Source of the DNA: DTWD01 sp963662965
GTDB lineage: Bacteria > Acidobacteriota > Vicinamibacteria > Vicinamibacterales > UBA8438
Direction: 5' to 3'
Assembly: GCA_963662965.1 (NCBI GenBank)
Contig: OY759970.1
Span: forward strand, 1,364,001-1,428,000
DNA: 64,000 bases
Shown here: in pieces, positions 43,524-52,732 of the stretch
Numbering within the stretch: the stretch's first letter is position 1
How the letters are laid out: each line of letters begins with the position of its first letter
Notes under the pieces: generated by a model
The model's database searches: none
Seen by the model: the letters and a program-made list of their open reading frames with translations, nothing else
What the model was told of the DNA's origin: nothing
Translations under genes and position numbers: made by a program

Positions 43524-44269
43524 GTGAGTGAGGCCTCGATCTCCTTCGCTTCGATGTCGAAGTTCGACCACACATACTGAACGTCATCATGGTCTTCGAG
43601 CACATCCATCAGCTTGATCATCTGCTGGGCCTGCTTGCCCTCGAGCTTCACCAGATTCTGCGGCAACATCGCGATCTGGGAGGAGGTCGGCTGCACGCCG
43701 GCGGCCGTCACCGCCTCGCGGACATGATTAAACGTCTCCGGCGCGCTGACGATCTCCCAGTAGTCGCCGTCTTCCTTGAAGTCTTCGGCGCCGGCATCGA
43801 TTGCGGCGGTCATCAATGCCTCTTCGTCGACGCTCCCCTGCTCGACGACGATGTAGCCGTGTTTCTCGAACATCCAGGCCACCGAATTGGTCGTACCCAG
43901 GTTGCCGTTGTGCTTCGACAGCAGATGACGGATCTCGCCGACGGCGCGATTCGTGTTATCGGTCATGCATTGAATCAGGAGCGCGGCGCCGCCCGGCCCG
44001 TAGGCTTCGTAGGTCACCTCTTCATAGGAGACCCCCGGCTCTTCTCCGGTGCCGCGCCGAATGGCCCGCTTAATGTTTTCGGCCGGCATGTTGGCCGTTT
44101 TCGCATCCGCGATGACCGTGCGTAACCGGGGATTCATGTCCGCGTCCCCGCCGCCGTCACGCGCCGCGACCGTGAGCTCCTTGATGATGCGAGTAAAGAG
44201 CTTGCCCCGCCGCGCGTCGGCGATACCCTTCTTGTGCTTGATCGACGCCCACTTGGAATGGCCTGACAT
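43520..44269 (-). CDS. yebC: YebC/PmpR (TACO1) family protein
   Basis: Members act as transcriptional regulators (for ruv genes, for example) or as translation factors for polyproline-like stretches. MSGHSKWASIKHKKG and the GPGGAALLIQCMTDNTNR motif are diagnostic; 249 residues. The position before ruvC is the classic yebC-ruvCAB order. ATG 44269 is preferred to longer frames that add an unrelated leader. Confidence 0.93.
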   Translation of the reverse strand: MSGHSKWASIKHKKGIADARRGKLFTRIIKELTVAARDGGGDADMNPRLRTVIADAKTANMPAENIKRAIRRGTGEEPGVSYEEVTYEAYGPGGAALLIQCMTDNTNRAVGEIRHLLSKHNGNLGTTNSVAWMFEKHGYIVVEQGSVDEEALMTAAIDAGAEDFKEDGDYWEIVSAPETFNHVREAVTAAGVQPTSSQIAMLPQNLVKLEGKQAQQMIKLMDVLEDHDDVQYVWSNFDIEAKEIEASLT

Positions 44270-44307
44270 GGGACAATTGCTCCGGAATGCTGTTGGTTTG
44301 AGATCTA

Positions 44308-44973
44308 TTATGGCAAATCTCCGCCGGCATCCGCGAATCTCGCTCGCAACCGGTCGCGATAGGAAGGGCGCGAGCGAAACCACCCCGACAGGACGGTTCG
44401 CGTGGTGTCGCCCTCCATTTCCGTGACCCGGTGCTGCAGGTGCTTCGCGATCTCGAACACCAGCGCGTCGCCGGCGCCGGTGACGGTCTCATCGAAGGTG
44501 ACCCGCTGGGAGGCGTTCTCCCTCAGCTGCACGCGACCGCCGCGGTAGAGACCGCGACTCAGGTTGACGCTCATCGTCAGGACGTTGTCGTCACCGACGT
44601 CGCTATGCCAGGTGTCGTCGTGGCCCTCGCCCGGGATGTGGCTGCGAACGACACAGGCGTAGTGTCCGAGCGGCTCGATGCCGGTCACGCGCGCGATCAC
44701 CTCGAGCAGGCCATCGTCGTTGAGCAGGAAGAGCAGTTCATCGTGGAGCACGGCATCGAGCACCTCGAGGTCGCGCGCCGGCGGGTCGAGCTCGTCGTGG
44801 AGTCGCACCCGAACCGGTGCGGCCGCGATGCGCTCCTGACAACGCCGCACGAGGCTGGGCGCGAGCAGACCTGGAAGCTTGACGCCATGCTGTCGCACGA
44901 ATGTCAACCTCGCCTCGGCGAGCGCGCCGTCACTCCCAAGCGTGGGGCCCGACGGCCCAACCTGCACAATCAT
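44308..44973 (-). CDS. 2OG-Fe(II) oxygenase family protein
   Basis: Around 221 residues. The iron ligands can be read in TWHSDVGDD (HxD) and HLQHRVTEM (second His), with an Arg about ten residues later for 2-oxoglutarate, plus GRVQLREN and GDALVFEIAKH. The pattern is that of the prolyl-4-hydroxylase-like class. The start is uncertain (ATG 44973 or an upstream frame overlapping the methyltransferase). The substrate is unknown. Confidence 0.72.
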   Translation of the reverse strand: MIVQVGPSGPTLGSDGALAEARLTFVRQHGVKLPGLLAPSLVRRCQERIAAAPVRVRLHDELDPPARDLEVLDAVLHDELLFLLNDDGLLEVIARVTGIEPLGHYACVVRSHIPGEGHDDTWHSDVGDDNVLTMSVNLSRGLYRGGRVQLRENASQRVTFDETVTGAGDALVFEIAKHLQHRVTEMEGDTTRTVLSGWFRSRPSYRDRLRARFADAGGDLP

Positions 44974-44983
44974 CGAGTGCCGC

Positions 44984-45751
44984 TTACTTCCGTCTCGCGA
45001 TGACCACCCAGACATCGGCTTCAGGCGACCACTCCTCGCCTCCGTAGTCGCCGAGCACGGCGTCGACCATGAAGCCGGCGCATTCGAGCCGACGCGCGAC
45101 CTCGGGGACCGTCACCGTGCGGAACGCCAGCGAGAAGCGGTGCACCGTCCGCGCGCGCCCCTGTCGCTCCACGAACTCCTGGTCGAAGATCGTCAGGCGA
45201 CGACGCCGATCCTGCCGCACCGATTCGATGAGCGTGACGCGACATCCGCCGCGCATTGGCCCTCGCAGTCTCACACGACGCTGATACTCCCGCCAGCGAG
45301 GCAGATCGGGCACGAGGTCGATCCCGAGCGTGCCGCCCCGTGGCAGGACCCGGGAGGCAGCGGCGAGGGTAGCATCGAGGTCGGCGTCCGACAGCAGCGA
45401 TTGCAACATCCCGTACGGCGCCATCACCAGACGGCATCGCCACCGCTTCCGGAACGGCAACGCGCGAATGTCGCCCCGGACGGTCGCCGCCCCCGGCGTC
45501 AGCCGTGCCCGACGCAGCCGCGTGCGCAGTCGGCGGAGCATCGGCTCCGAGCGGTCGATGCCGACGAACCGGCGCGCGACACGCGCGACCGGAACCGAGA
45601 GACGGCCGGTTCCGCAGCCGAGCTCGAGCACGGTCCCGTCAACCCGCCGGGCCAAGTCTGTCCAGAAACGAACGTCGCGCCGTCCGACGGTGCGTCTGTT
45701 CTCCCAGTCATAGAATGGCGCGTACGCGTCCCAGCCGTGCCAGCCTTCCAC
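44984..45751 (-). CDS. Class I SAM-dependent methyltransferase
   Basis: 255 residues with motif I VLELGCGTGRLSV, motif II FVGIDRSEPML, and the acidic GDIRALPF. The N-terminal WDAYAPFYDWENRRTVGRRD is typical of UbiE/methyltransferase_25-like small-molecule enzymes. The substrate is unknown. It is divergent from the DUF2231 gene, 28 bp apart. Confidence 0.83.
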   Translation of the reverse strand: MEGWHGWDAYAPFYDWENRRTVGRRDVRFWTDLARRVDGTVLELGCGTGRLSVPVARVARRFVGIDRSEPMLRRLRTRLRRARLTPGAATVRGDIRALPFRKRWRCRLVMAPYGMLQSLLSDADLDATLAAASRVLPRGGTLGIDLVPDLPRWREYQRRVRLRGPMRGGCRVTLIESVRQDRRRRLTIFDQEFVERQGRARTVHRFSLAFRTVTVPEVARRLECAGFMVDAVLGDYGGEEWSPEADVWVVIARRK

Positions 45752-45779
45752 GGAACACTAGTATAGGATTGCGTCAGGA

Positions 45780-46262
45780 ATGGCGCTGTTGCCGTCGTGG
45801 GCACCGAACCTGCACCCACTGGTGGTGCATTTTCCGATCGCCGTGCTGACCGCAGCCGTCGCGGTCGATGTCGCCGGGGTCGCGATGCCGCGGCGCGCGA
45901 CACTCGGCACCATTGCGACCTGGCTCTACACGGCCGGCGCGGCCACCGCCGTGCTCGCGTATTTCAGCGGCGATCGGGCGGCAAGGTCAGCGCCTCTCCC
46001 ACTCGACATCGTTCCGTTGCTGCACGCCCATGCTGATTGGGCGTTTCGGGCCACCTGGTCGTTCGTCTTTTTTGCGTCGATTCGCCTAGTGATGTCGTAT
46101 CTTCGGCCCCCGACGCTGCCGCTGCGCCTGGGCGCGCTCGTGCTGGCGCTCGCGGGTCTCGGAGCCCTCGCCTCCACGGTGACGCACGGGAGCCGTCTCG
46201 TCTTCGAACAGGGAGTCGGCGTGGGAAAGACGACCGCGGAAGACACAGGGAAGACGGAATGA
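45780..46262 (+). CDS. DUF2231 membrane protein
   Basis: 160 residues with four membrane helices and the HPLVVHFPIAVL motif at the start of DUF2231 proteins. The family often accompanies c-type cytochromes or quinoproteins and is thought to be a haem- or quinone-linked membrane partner. Its stop overlaps the PQQ dehydrogenase start as ATGA, so the two are likely one unit. Confidence 0.82.
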   Translation: MALLPSWAPNLHPLVVHFPIAVLTAAVAVDVAGVAMPRRATLGTIATWLYTAGAATAVLAYFSGDRAARSAPLPLDIVPLLHAHADWAFRATWSFVFFASIRLVMSYLRPPTLPLRLGALVLALAGLGALASTVTHGSRLVFEQGVGVGKTTAEDTGKTE

Positions 46263-48361
46263 GATCCAAGGTGACCGGCTGGCTCGCCCTCGTCACGGCA
46301 TTGGGCACCGGCACGGCGTCGGGGCAAGGTTGGGAAACCTACGGCACTGAAAACGGCGAATGGCGGAGCTACGCCGGTGACATTGGCGGCAGGAAGTACT
46401 CACCGCTCGACCAGATCGACGCCAGTAACTTCAACGACCTCGAGATCGCCTGGGAATGGATATCGGTGGACAACTTCGTCAGCCGCTCGACCCCGGGAGG
46501 CGGCGAGTGGTGGGCCCCGCTCAAGACGATCGTCGACACGCTCGTCGAAGACACACCCGCCCTCTACCGCAGCAGCCAGCCGCCCAATCCGTCACGCCTC
46601 CAAGTCACGCCGCTCATGGTGGGCGGCGTGCTCTATTTCAATACGCCGCTGTCCCAGGGCGTGGCTGTCGACGCCACGACCGGCCGGACGCTCTGGATCT
46701 TCAATCCGAAAGGGTACGAGGAAGGCACGCCGTCAATGAGCGGGCCGTGGACGCAGCGGGGCGTGGCGTATTGGACCGACGGTGCCTCTGAACCTGACGA
46801 GCGGATCTTCTGGGGGACCGGAAATGGATACGTCGTCTGCGTGAAGGCCAAAACCGGTCAGCCCTGTCCTGAATTCGGACCCGACGGGAGCGGCATGGTC
46901 GACGCGATGGTCGGCGTACCGCGTGTCGAGCGTGAGGCCCGCGACTATCTCAACGCGCTGCTTTACTCGATCAACTCGCCGCCGATCGTCGTCCGCGACA
47001 AGGTCATCCACGGGTCGCAGATCGCCGACCGCCGGATTACCGAGGAAGCGCCGCCCGGTTGGGTCCGCGCGTGGGACGTCCGCACCGGCGAGCACAGTTG
47101 GGACTTTCATACGGTGCCGAATGGCCCAGACGAGTACGGCGTCGACACCTGGCTGAACGGGTCGTGGCGCTATTCGGGCAACGCCAACGTCTGGTCGATG
47201 CTTGCCGGGGACAACGAGCTTGGACACGTCTATCTCCCGACCGGCACGACGACCAACGACTACTACGGTGCGGACCGTCCGGGCGACAACCTCTTTTCCG
47301 AGACGATCATCGCGGTCGACGTCGAGACCGGTCAGCGCGTGTGGCACTTTCAAGCGGTGCATCACGGGCTGTGGGACTACGACTTCCCCACTCACTCGAA
47401 CCTGGTCGATGTGGTGGTCGATGGTCGACCGATACGGGCCCTCGTGCAGGTGAGCAAGCAGGCGTTCATCTATGCCTTCGACCGCGAGACCGGGGAGCCG
47501 ATCTGGCCGATCGAGGAGCGTCCCGTGCCGCAAGAGACGAACATGCCGGACGAGGTTCTCTCGCCGACGCAGCCGTTCCCCACGAAGCCGGCGCCGTTCG
47601 ACTACCAAGGGGTGACCATCGACGACCTCGTTGACTTCACGCCGGAACTGCGGAAGCTGGCCCTCGACGTGGTCCAGAACTACCAGATCGGTCCGCTCTT
47701 CACGCCGCCCGGTCGTCCGCTCGAGGGAGGGACGCAGGGGACGCTCATGCGACCGCCTGACTTTGGCGCCGCCGGATGGGCGGGTGCGGCCGTCGACCCC
47801 GAAACCGGGATGCTCTACGTACCGTCGCGCAACATCGCGGTGGCGATTCCCCTGTATGCGCCAGACCCGGCGCTCGGCGCCACGATGCGCTACACGCACG
47901 GCGCCCCGGAACAGCAACGGCTACAGCAGATCCGGCGAGGACAGTCCTATCGGGCCCAAATGCCGCAGGGCCTTCCGCTGCTCAAGCCGCCGTACTCCCG
48001 GATGACAGCCATTGACATGAACACGGGCGACCATGTCTGGATGGTACCGCTTGGCAACGGTGACCGGGTACGCAACCATCCGCGGCTCCGGGACTTGAAT
48101 CTCCCACCGGTCGGCGATGGCACCATCGCCGGGCCGGTCCTGACCAAGACGCTTCTCATCAGCTCGGTCCCGACCGGCGGGCCGAGCGGCGGGCCGGGAC
48201 TCGTCGCGTGGGACAAGCAAACCGGCGACATACGAGGAGCGGTCGACCTTCCCGCCGGTACGGTCGGTACACCGATGACCTACATGGTCGACGGTACGCA
48301 GTACATCGCGGTGTCCGTAGGCGGCGGGCCGAGGCTGGTGGCGTACGCCTTGCCGGAGTGA
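46259..48361 (+). CDS. PQQ-dependent dehydrogenase, exported
   Basis: 700-residue beta-propeller quinoprotein with a cleaved signal peptide (end near ASGQ). Closest in motif to membrane glucose/quinate dehydrogenases, by WHFQAVHHGLWDYD, VVCVKAKTGQ, MTAIDMNTGD and AVDPETGMLYVPS, but without their N-terminal membrane domain. No CxxCH haem motif is present, so it would need a separate acceptor. DUF2231 just upstream or the cytochrome c at 49.7 kb are candidates. The substrate is not determined. Confidence 0.87.
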   Translation: MRSKVTGWLALVTALGTGTASGQGWETYGTENGEWRSYAGDIGGRKYSPLDQIDASNFNDLEIAWEWISVDNFVSRSTPGGGEWWAPLKTIVDTLVEDTPALYRSSQPPNPSRLQVTPLMVGGVLYFNTPLSQGVAVDATTGRTLWIFNPKGYEEGTPSMSGPWTQRGVAYWTDGASEPDERIFWGTGNGYVVCVKAKTGQPCPEFGPDGSGMVDAMVGVPRVEREARDYLNALLYSINSPPIVVRDKVIHGSQIADRRITEEAPPGWVRAWDVRTGEHSWDFHTVPNGPDEYGVDTWLNGSWRYSGNANVWSMLAGDNELGHVYLPTGTTTNDYYGADRPGDNLFSETIIAVDVETGQRVWHFQAVHHGLWDYDFPTHSNLVDVVVDGRPIRALVQVSKQAFIYAFDRETGEPIWPIEERPVPQETNMPDEVLSPTQPFPTKPAPFDYQGVTIDDLVDFTPELRKLALDVVQNYQIGPLFTPPGRPLEGGTQGTLMRPPDFGAAGWAGAAVDPETGMLYVPSRNIAVAIPLYAPDPALGATMRYTHGAPEQQRLQQIRRGQSYRAQMPQGLPLLKPPYSRMTAIDMNTGDHVWMVPLGNGDRVRNHPRLRDLNLPPVGDGTIAGPVLTKTLLISSVPTGGPSGGPGLVAWDKQTGDIRGAVDLPAGTVGTPMTYMVDGTQYIAVSVGGGPRLVAYALPE

Positions 48362-48838
48362 CTAGTCAGTCAGCCTCATCGCCATCGGAATGAAGGCGAT
48401 GCCGTTCACCGTCCGTTCCGGCCCGGTCTGCCGGAAGCCGAGTTTCTCGTAGGCCGCCACGCCGTAGCGCGACGAATTCACCGTAACGCGCGCCGTGTCG
48501 GGCGCCACCGCACGCGCGTCTGCCAGCGCCACGCGAAGGAGGCCCGTGGCGACGCCATGGCGCTGATAGCCCTTGTCCACGAAGAGTAGTGCGACGTGGT
48601 TGTTCTCGCGGATCTCAATCATGCCCACCAGCGCGCCTCCGGCGTCCGCGACCCGCACGAAGTGGTTGTCGGACGACCGCACCACGAGGGCGTCCGGAGC
48701 GACGAATTTACGGAACTCGGCAATCCCTTCGTCGGTGTACTCAGGACCGATGAACTCGGAGAACGACGCCAGGATCAACTCGGAGACAGCCGCGGCCTCA
48801 CCGGCGCGCATCGCCCGATAGCTGACTTCGTTGGGCAT
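48362..48838 (-). CDS. GNAT family N-acetyltransferase
   Basis: 158 residues. The acetyl-CoA loop YQRHGVATGLLRVAL (Q/R-x-x-G-x-G/A) and the C-terminal YGVAAYEKLGFRQTG are typical. Substrate unknown. It converges on the PQQ dehydrogenase with no gap. Confidence 0.82.
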   Translation of the reverse strand: MPNEVSYRAMRAGEAAAVSELILASFSEFIGPEYTDEGIAEFRKFVAPDALVVRSSDNHFVRVADAGGALVGMIEIRENNHVALLFVDKGYQRHGVATGLLRVALADARAVAPDTARVTVNSSRYGVAAYEKLGFRQTGPERTVNGIAFIPMAMRLTD

Positions 48839-48856
48839 GACGCGCGGATGCTATCA

Positions 48857-49669
48857 CTACGGCCACTGTGTGTCGAAGCACCCTTTTCCACGTCCGTGGA
48901 CGAGATCGCCGTACGCGTTCCACCGTGCCACCGACTCGGTTGACACGTTCGCCTCATCGAGTGCGACCAGGTTGTCGCGAAGCTCACCCGTCGACGTTGG
49001 TGCCGTCAGGACGACCCTGACCGCTGGTTCTCGGAGACAGTAGCGATAGCACTCCGCCGCGCACGGCACCGGTCCGGTCCACTCAGGGTGCCCGGCCAGC
49101 AGTGTCCCCCGCCGGGTCGCGGCAAACGCCACGACCGATACGCCCAACCGCACCGCGCTGGGAAACACCACGTTGCCGACGCGGCGATGGGCCATGTTGT
49201 AACGGAGCATCAGCACATCGACCCGACCGTCCGCGACGAGCGCCCGGCCGACCTCGCCGTCGTGCGTCGAGGCGCCGACATAACGGATGCGCCCGTCGTC
49301 TCGCCATTGCCGCAGAGTATCGAGCACGCCGGCGGGACCGAAGATCCGGTCGTCGTCGTCGGACGGATTGATGTACTCGGCGAAAAACAGATCGACCACA
49401 TCAACGCCGAGCCGTTTCGTAAGCGACCGACGGGACCGTTCGAGGCCCGTGGCAGAGCGAGACCCGCTCCCGGTCGCCACGACAACCTGTGACCCCACCT
49501 CGCCCAGAAGCAGCGGCAGGTCGGCGAACGCCTTCAGATGCGACGGGCCATAGAAGAAGAAGAGATTGATGCCGGCGTCGAACGCGGCGCGTACGCTGGC
49601 CGGCGGCTGCCCCGGGTACGCGGCCAGCCCGAGCGGTCGGACGGGTGTGCCAGCGCGGGTAGTGATCAC
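48857..49669 (-). CDS. Aldo/keto reductase
   Basis: 270-residue TIM-barrel oxidoreductase. The catalytic Tyr is plausibly in LFFFYGPSH, and RYVGASTHDG and LMLRYNMAHRR follow. It is shorter than common AKRs (about 320), and the C-terminal NADPH-loop region is divergent. The GTG start abuts the cytochrome c stop. Substrate unknown. Confidence 0.78.
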   Translation of the reverse strand: MITTRAGTPVRPLGLAAYPGQPPASVRAAFDAGINLFFFYGPSHLKAFADLPLLLGEVGSQVVVATGSGSRSATGLERSRRSLTKRLGVDVVDLFFAEYINPSDDDDRIFGPAGVLDTLRQWRDDGRIRYVGASTHDGEVGRALVADGRVDVLMLRYNMAHRRVGNVVFPSAVRLGVSVVAFAATRRGTLLAGHPEWTGPVPCAAECYRYCLREPAVRVVLTAPTSTGELRDNLVALDEANVSTESVARWNAYGDLVHGRGKGCFDTQWP

Positions 49670-50101
49670 CTACTCGGCGAGACTCCGCAGATAGTTGACG
49701 AGATGCCAGATGTCGTCGTCGCTCAGGCGGGTCGCGTACGCCTGCATGTCGGCGGTGACGCCTTCCTTGATCACGGTGAAGATCTCGCCGTCGCTCTCGC
49801 CGTGCTGCCACACGTCGTCGGTGAAGTCGGACGGCACGCCGCCGGCGTGCGACATGTCGCCGTCGCCGAGCCCCGCATTGCCGTGACATTCGCGGCACAT
49901 GAAGACATAGCGCTGCCGGCCCACGCGGCGTGAATCGGCCGTCGCCTCGATCGGGTTGTCGAGCGCCTGCACGTCTGGATGCCGGTGCGGGCTGGGCGGA
50001 TGCTCCTGCGCCGTCGTCTCCACGACCGCACCGGCGACGCACCAGCCGAACACCGCCACCACCATGGCGCGGGCGAACCACCTCGAGACGGTCAGTGGCA
50101 T
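49670..50101 (-). CDS. Exported monoheme cytochrome c
   Basis: 143 residues with a signal peptide and one haem site CRECH in YVFMCRECHGNAGLGDGD; the axial Met is probably in the ADMQAYA or MSHAGG segments. The ATG at 50101 has AGGA upstream. It lies directly before the aldo/keto reductase and after the conserved hypothetical at 50103. It could carry electrons from the PQQ dehydrogenase 1.3 kb away, but that is inference. Confidence 0.82.
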   Translation of the reverse strand: MPLTVSRWFARAMVVAVFGWCVAGAVVETTAQEHPPSPHRHPDVQALDNPIEATADSRRVGRQRYVFMCRECHGNAGLGDGDMSHAGGVPSDFTDDVWQHGESDGEIFTVIKEGVTADMQAYATRLSDDDIWHLVNYLRSLAE

Positions 50102-50102
50102 C

Positions 50103-50609
50103 TCATTCCTGCGACGCATCGAAGTTCTCCCACATATATTCGGGAAAGTAGGTATGGAGCTGCACGAAGATCTCGTGGATCAAGTTGACCGCCCGATGCA
50201 CACCGTAGCCATGGTGGTTCCGCTCGGCGGTGAGGGCGACCGAGAAGGCGCCGCCCCGGACGTACCCGCGGACTGCGGCGCGTCGAGGATCGATCCGGCG
50301 GTGCTCCGGCAGGTCGCGGCCAGTCCGACTCCCGACGAAGCAGCGGAGCGCGACGCCGACCGGAGATCGTGCCGGGACGTTCGGGAGGAGGTCCCGAAAG
50401 ACGAACGCGCCGGTCGTCGGAACGTAGCTCAACACGAACGGGGTGGCGGTCAGCCAGAGAAACTTGAACCGATGTCGTCCACCACGCGCCGGCGCTTCCG
50501 CGAATCCACGAAATACACCACGGTCGGCATAGCCTTGCAGCCGCTCGCGCACCGCGGCCAGTCCGTCCTCGCGCGACGCACGAGCGCGCCCGCCGTGCCG
50601 TCCGCCCAC
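50103..50609 (-). CDS. Conserved hypothetical protein
   Basis: 168 residues with no domain I recognise. The parts RHRFKFLWLTATPFVLSY, FRDLLPNVPARSPV and VNLIHEIFVQLHTYFPEY look like conserved protein, and the frame has the local codon use. The N-terminus is Arg/Gly-rich and the GTG start is uncertain. It is followed by the cytochrome c gene with one base between. Repeat copy F lies upstream. Confidence 0.6.
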   Translation of the reverse strand: MGGRHGGRARASREDGLAAVRERLQGYADRGVFRGFAEAPARGGRHRFKFLWLTATPFVLSYVPTTGAFVFRDLLPNVPARSPVGVALRCFVGSRTGRDLPEHRRIDPRRAAVRGYVRGGAFSVALTAERNHHGYGVHRAVNLIHEIFVQLHTYFPEYMWENFDASQE

Positions 50610-50617
50610 CTATCCTA

Positions 50618-50694
50618 GACGGGGCCGGCGGCCCCGAACCCCGCCGCCGTCGCTAGCGGCGGCCCAATGCCCCGCGCCGCTCGTGCGTGCCCTG
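50618..50694 (+). repeat. Dispersed two-hairpin repeat, copy F (shortened)
   Basis: GACGGGGCCGGCGGCCCC, GAACCCCGCC, then CAATGCCCCGCGCCG and GTGCGTGCCCTGG. The 3' hairpin is reduced compared with copies B and E. Between the conserved hypothetical and the thiamine-diphosphate enzyme. Confidence 0.75.
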
Positions 50695-50726
50695 GAGCCC
50701 GTCCCAACCTGCACCGCGGGCTCCCT

Positions 50727-52688
50727 CTAGTGGTAGTACGACATCACGCCCGGCTCGACCTTCCCGAGGAATCCCGGCGGGTACTGACCCCGCAGCCAGA
50801 ACTCCTTTTTTGCCTGGACGTTGATGATGCTCGGCCGGCTCTCGTCGAGCGCCACCTGGTACGCCCGCTCGAGCGCCGGACGCATCTCGGCCGCCTTGGT
50901 GACGTACTCCCCGTGCGTCCCCAGCGCCTCCCCGAGCTTGTCGTAGCGCAGGTTCTCCTGGAAGAGATGAACCGGCAGCCCGACGGTGTTGTTCGCCTGG
51001 CCCGACCAGGTGCCCCACGCGTTGTTGTTGTAGACGATGAGCACCGCCGGCAACTTGTACTTCGAGAGCGTCTCGAGCTCCATCGCCGTGTAGCCGAAGC
51101 CGGCATCCCCGGTCACCGCCACGATCGGATGTCCCTGGAAGTCGGCCTGCGCCCCGACCCCGTGCTGCACCGCGGCCGCGACACCGACGGTGTAGCCGAC
51201 GTCGGGACCGATCGCGCCGTATTGATAGGCGCCGTTGATGATCTGGCCGGGACGGAACGACCGGAGGTAGCGGCGCGTGTATCTGGCGATGCCGTAGCCA
51301 CCCTGGAGGATCGTCGTCCGATCCCGCGGGATGTTCCCGTTTTGTAAGAAGTCGGCCAGCTCTTTCGCAATCACCGCGGGATGCACCGCGTCGGTGTAAC
51401 CGAGACCGGTCTGGTAGTACTCCGCGTTCTCGGCGTCGAACGCTTGCCGCGCGGCGGCCACTTCACCGACCCACGCGCCATGCCGTTGCCGCGGCATCGC
51501 ATCGGCGAGCGCCTCGAGCGCCGCGCGCTCATCGCTCACGATGCCGAGATCGATCGGCAAGTTGCGACCGATGTCCTCCGCGTCCGGATCGATGCGGATG
51601 TAGCGCGCGTCCGGTCCGAACGCGAACTCGCCGAGCGTCGGCATGCAGTACTGGCCGACGAGCAAGACGACGTCGGCGCTCATCAACGCCATCGGCGCCG
51701 CGTCGGCCGACAGCTCGTGGTCGGCCGGGAACTGCCCCTTCATCGCCCCCGACTCGACCACCGGAATCTGCGCCCGCTCGGCGAGACGCTTGAGTGCGTC
51801 CCACGCCTTGCTATAGAAGACGCCGTTGCTCGAGACGATGATCGGTCGCTCGGCGCCGCGGAGCATCTGCACCGCCTGGTCGATCGCCTTCGGATCGGGA
51901 TGCGGCTTGGTATCGGTCCGGTACTTCGTCTTGTCGTAGAAGAACTCGAGCTCGGTGGCGTCATCGAATCGCGCCCGCGCGATCTCCGCCGGGAAGTCGA
52001 TATGCACCGGCTTCGGCACCCCGCTCCGAAGCTGCCGGAAGGCGTAGGCAGCATACTCCCAGGTCCGCGCCGGGGTGATGAGGCGCTTGCCGTATTTCTT
52101 AATCCCTTCCGTCAGAGGCTGCTGATACTGATCCTGAATACCCTGCTCGGTATCTTCGGCAAAGATCGTCTTGTTGCTCGCCAGGACCAGCACCGGCGAC
52201 CGCGCCGAGTTCGCCGCCGCGACGGCGCAAATCATGTCGGTGAAGCCAGGCCCCTCCGTCCCCGACGTGGCGGCGATCTCGCCAGTGGCGCGGCAGAAGG
52301 CGTCGGCCGCGTGGCAAAGCGAGCCCTCATGCCGTCCGGAATAGGTCGGGATGCCGGTGTCGGCGATCGCATGGATGACGTCGTAGTTGCCGGGGCAACA
52401 GAACAGCGCCTTCACCCCTTCTTCCTTACACGCGCGTGCGAACACCTGCGCGCCGCTCATCGGAAAGTCGACGCTCGGCAGCGGTGCGCGCTTCGCACGC
52501 TCGAACTCGCTCGGGATGGTGATCGGCTTGGCGTCTTCCTCGGCCGCGCGGACGACAGCCCCGGTCCCAAGCGCGGCCGCCGTGGCCCCGGCGCCGCCCA
52601 AGACGGCCTGCCGCATGAAATTCCGACGCGACTCGACGGTGTCGCGCTTGGCTCGCTTCGGCATCCGTTTCTTATTCAGAGTCGTCAT
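50727..52688 (-). CDS. Tat-exported thiamine-diphosphate-dependent enzyme
   Basis: 653 residues. The N-terminus carries SRRNFMRQAVLGGAGATAAA, a twin-arginine signal, followed by AVVRAAE. The rest is the acetolactate synthase/oxalyl-CoA decarboxylase-like fold: catalytic Glu likely in SGTEGPGFTD or the earlier SGRHEGS, and the ThDP/Mg motif GDAGFGYTAMELETL...NNNAWG. Most enzymes of this fold are cytoplasmic; a Tat signal implies folding with cofactor before export. Substrate unknown. A promoter and palindrome lie upstream. Confidence 0.83.
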   Translation of the reverse strand: MTTLNKKRMPKRAKRDTVESRRNFMRQAVLGGAGATAAALGTGAVVRAAEEDAKPITIPSEFERAKRAPLPSVDFPMSGAQVFARACKEEGVKALFCCPGNYDVIHAIADTGIPTYSGRHEGSLCHAADAFCRATGEIAATSGTEGPGFTDMICAVAAANSARSPVLVLASNKTIFAEDTEQGIQDQYQQPLTEGIKKYGKRLITPARTWEYAAYAFRQLRSGVPKPVHIDFPAEIARARFDDATELEFFYDKTKYRTDTKPHPDPKAIDQAVQMLRGAERPIIVSSNGVFYSKAWDALKRLAERAQIPVVESGAMKGQFPADHELSADAAPMALMSADVVLLVGQYCMPTLGEFAFGPDARYIRIDPDAEDIGRNLPIDLGIVSDERAALEALADAMPRQRHGAWVGEVAAARQAFDAENAEYYQTGLGYTDAVHPAVIAKELADFLQNGNIPRDRTTILQGGYGIARYTRRYLRSFRPGQIINGAYQYGAIGPDVGYTVGVAAAVQHGVGAQADFQGHPIVAVTGDAGFGYTAMELETLSKYKLPAVLIVYNNNAWGTWSGQANNTVGLPVHLFQENLRYDKLGEALGTHGEYVTKAAEMRPALERAYQVALDESRPSIINVQAKKEFWLRGQYPPGFLGKVEPGVMSYYH

Positions 52689-52732
52689 GCCCGGGTCCTT
52701 TCCAGCGTCGAGACGTGTTCCGCGCCGAAAAA

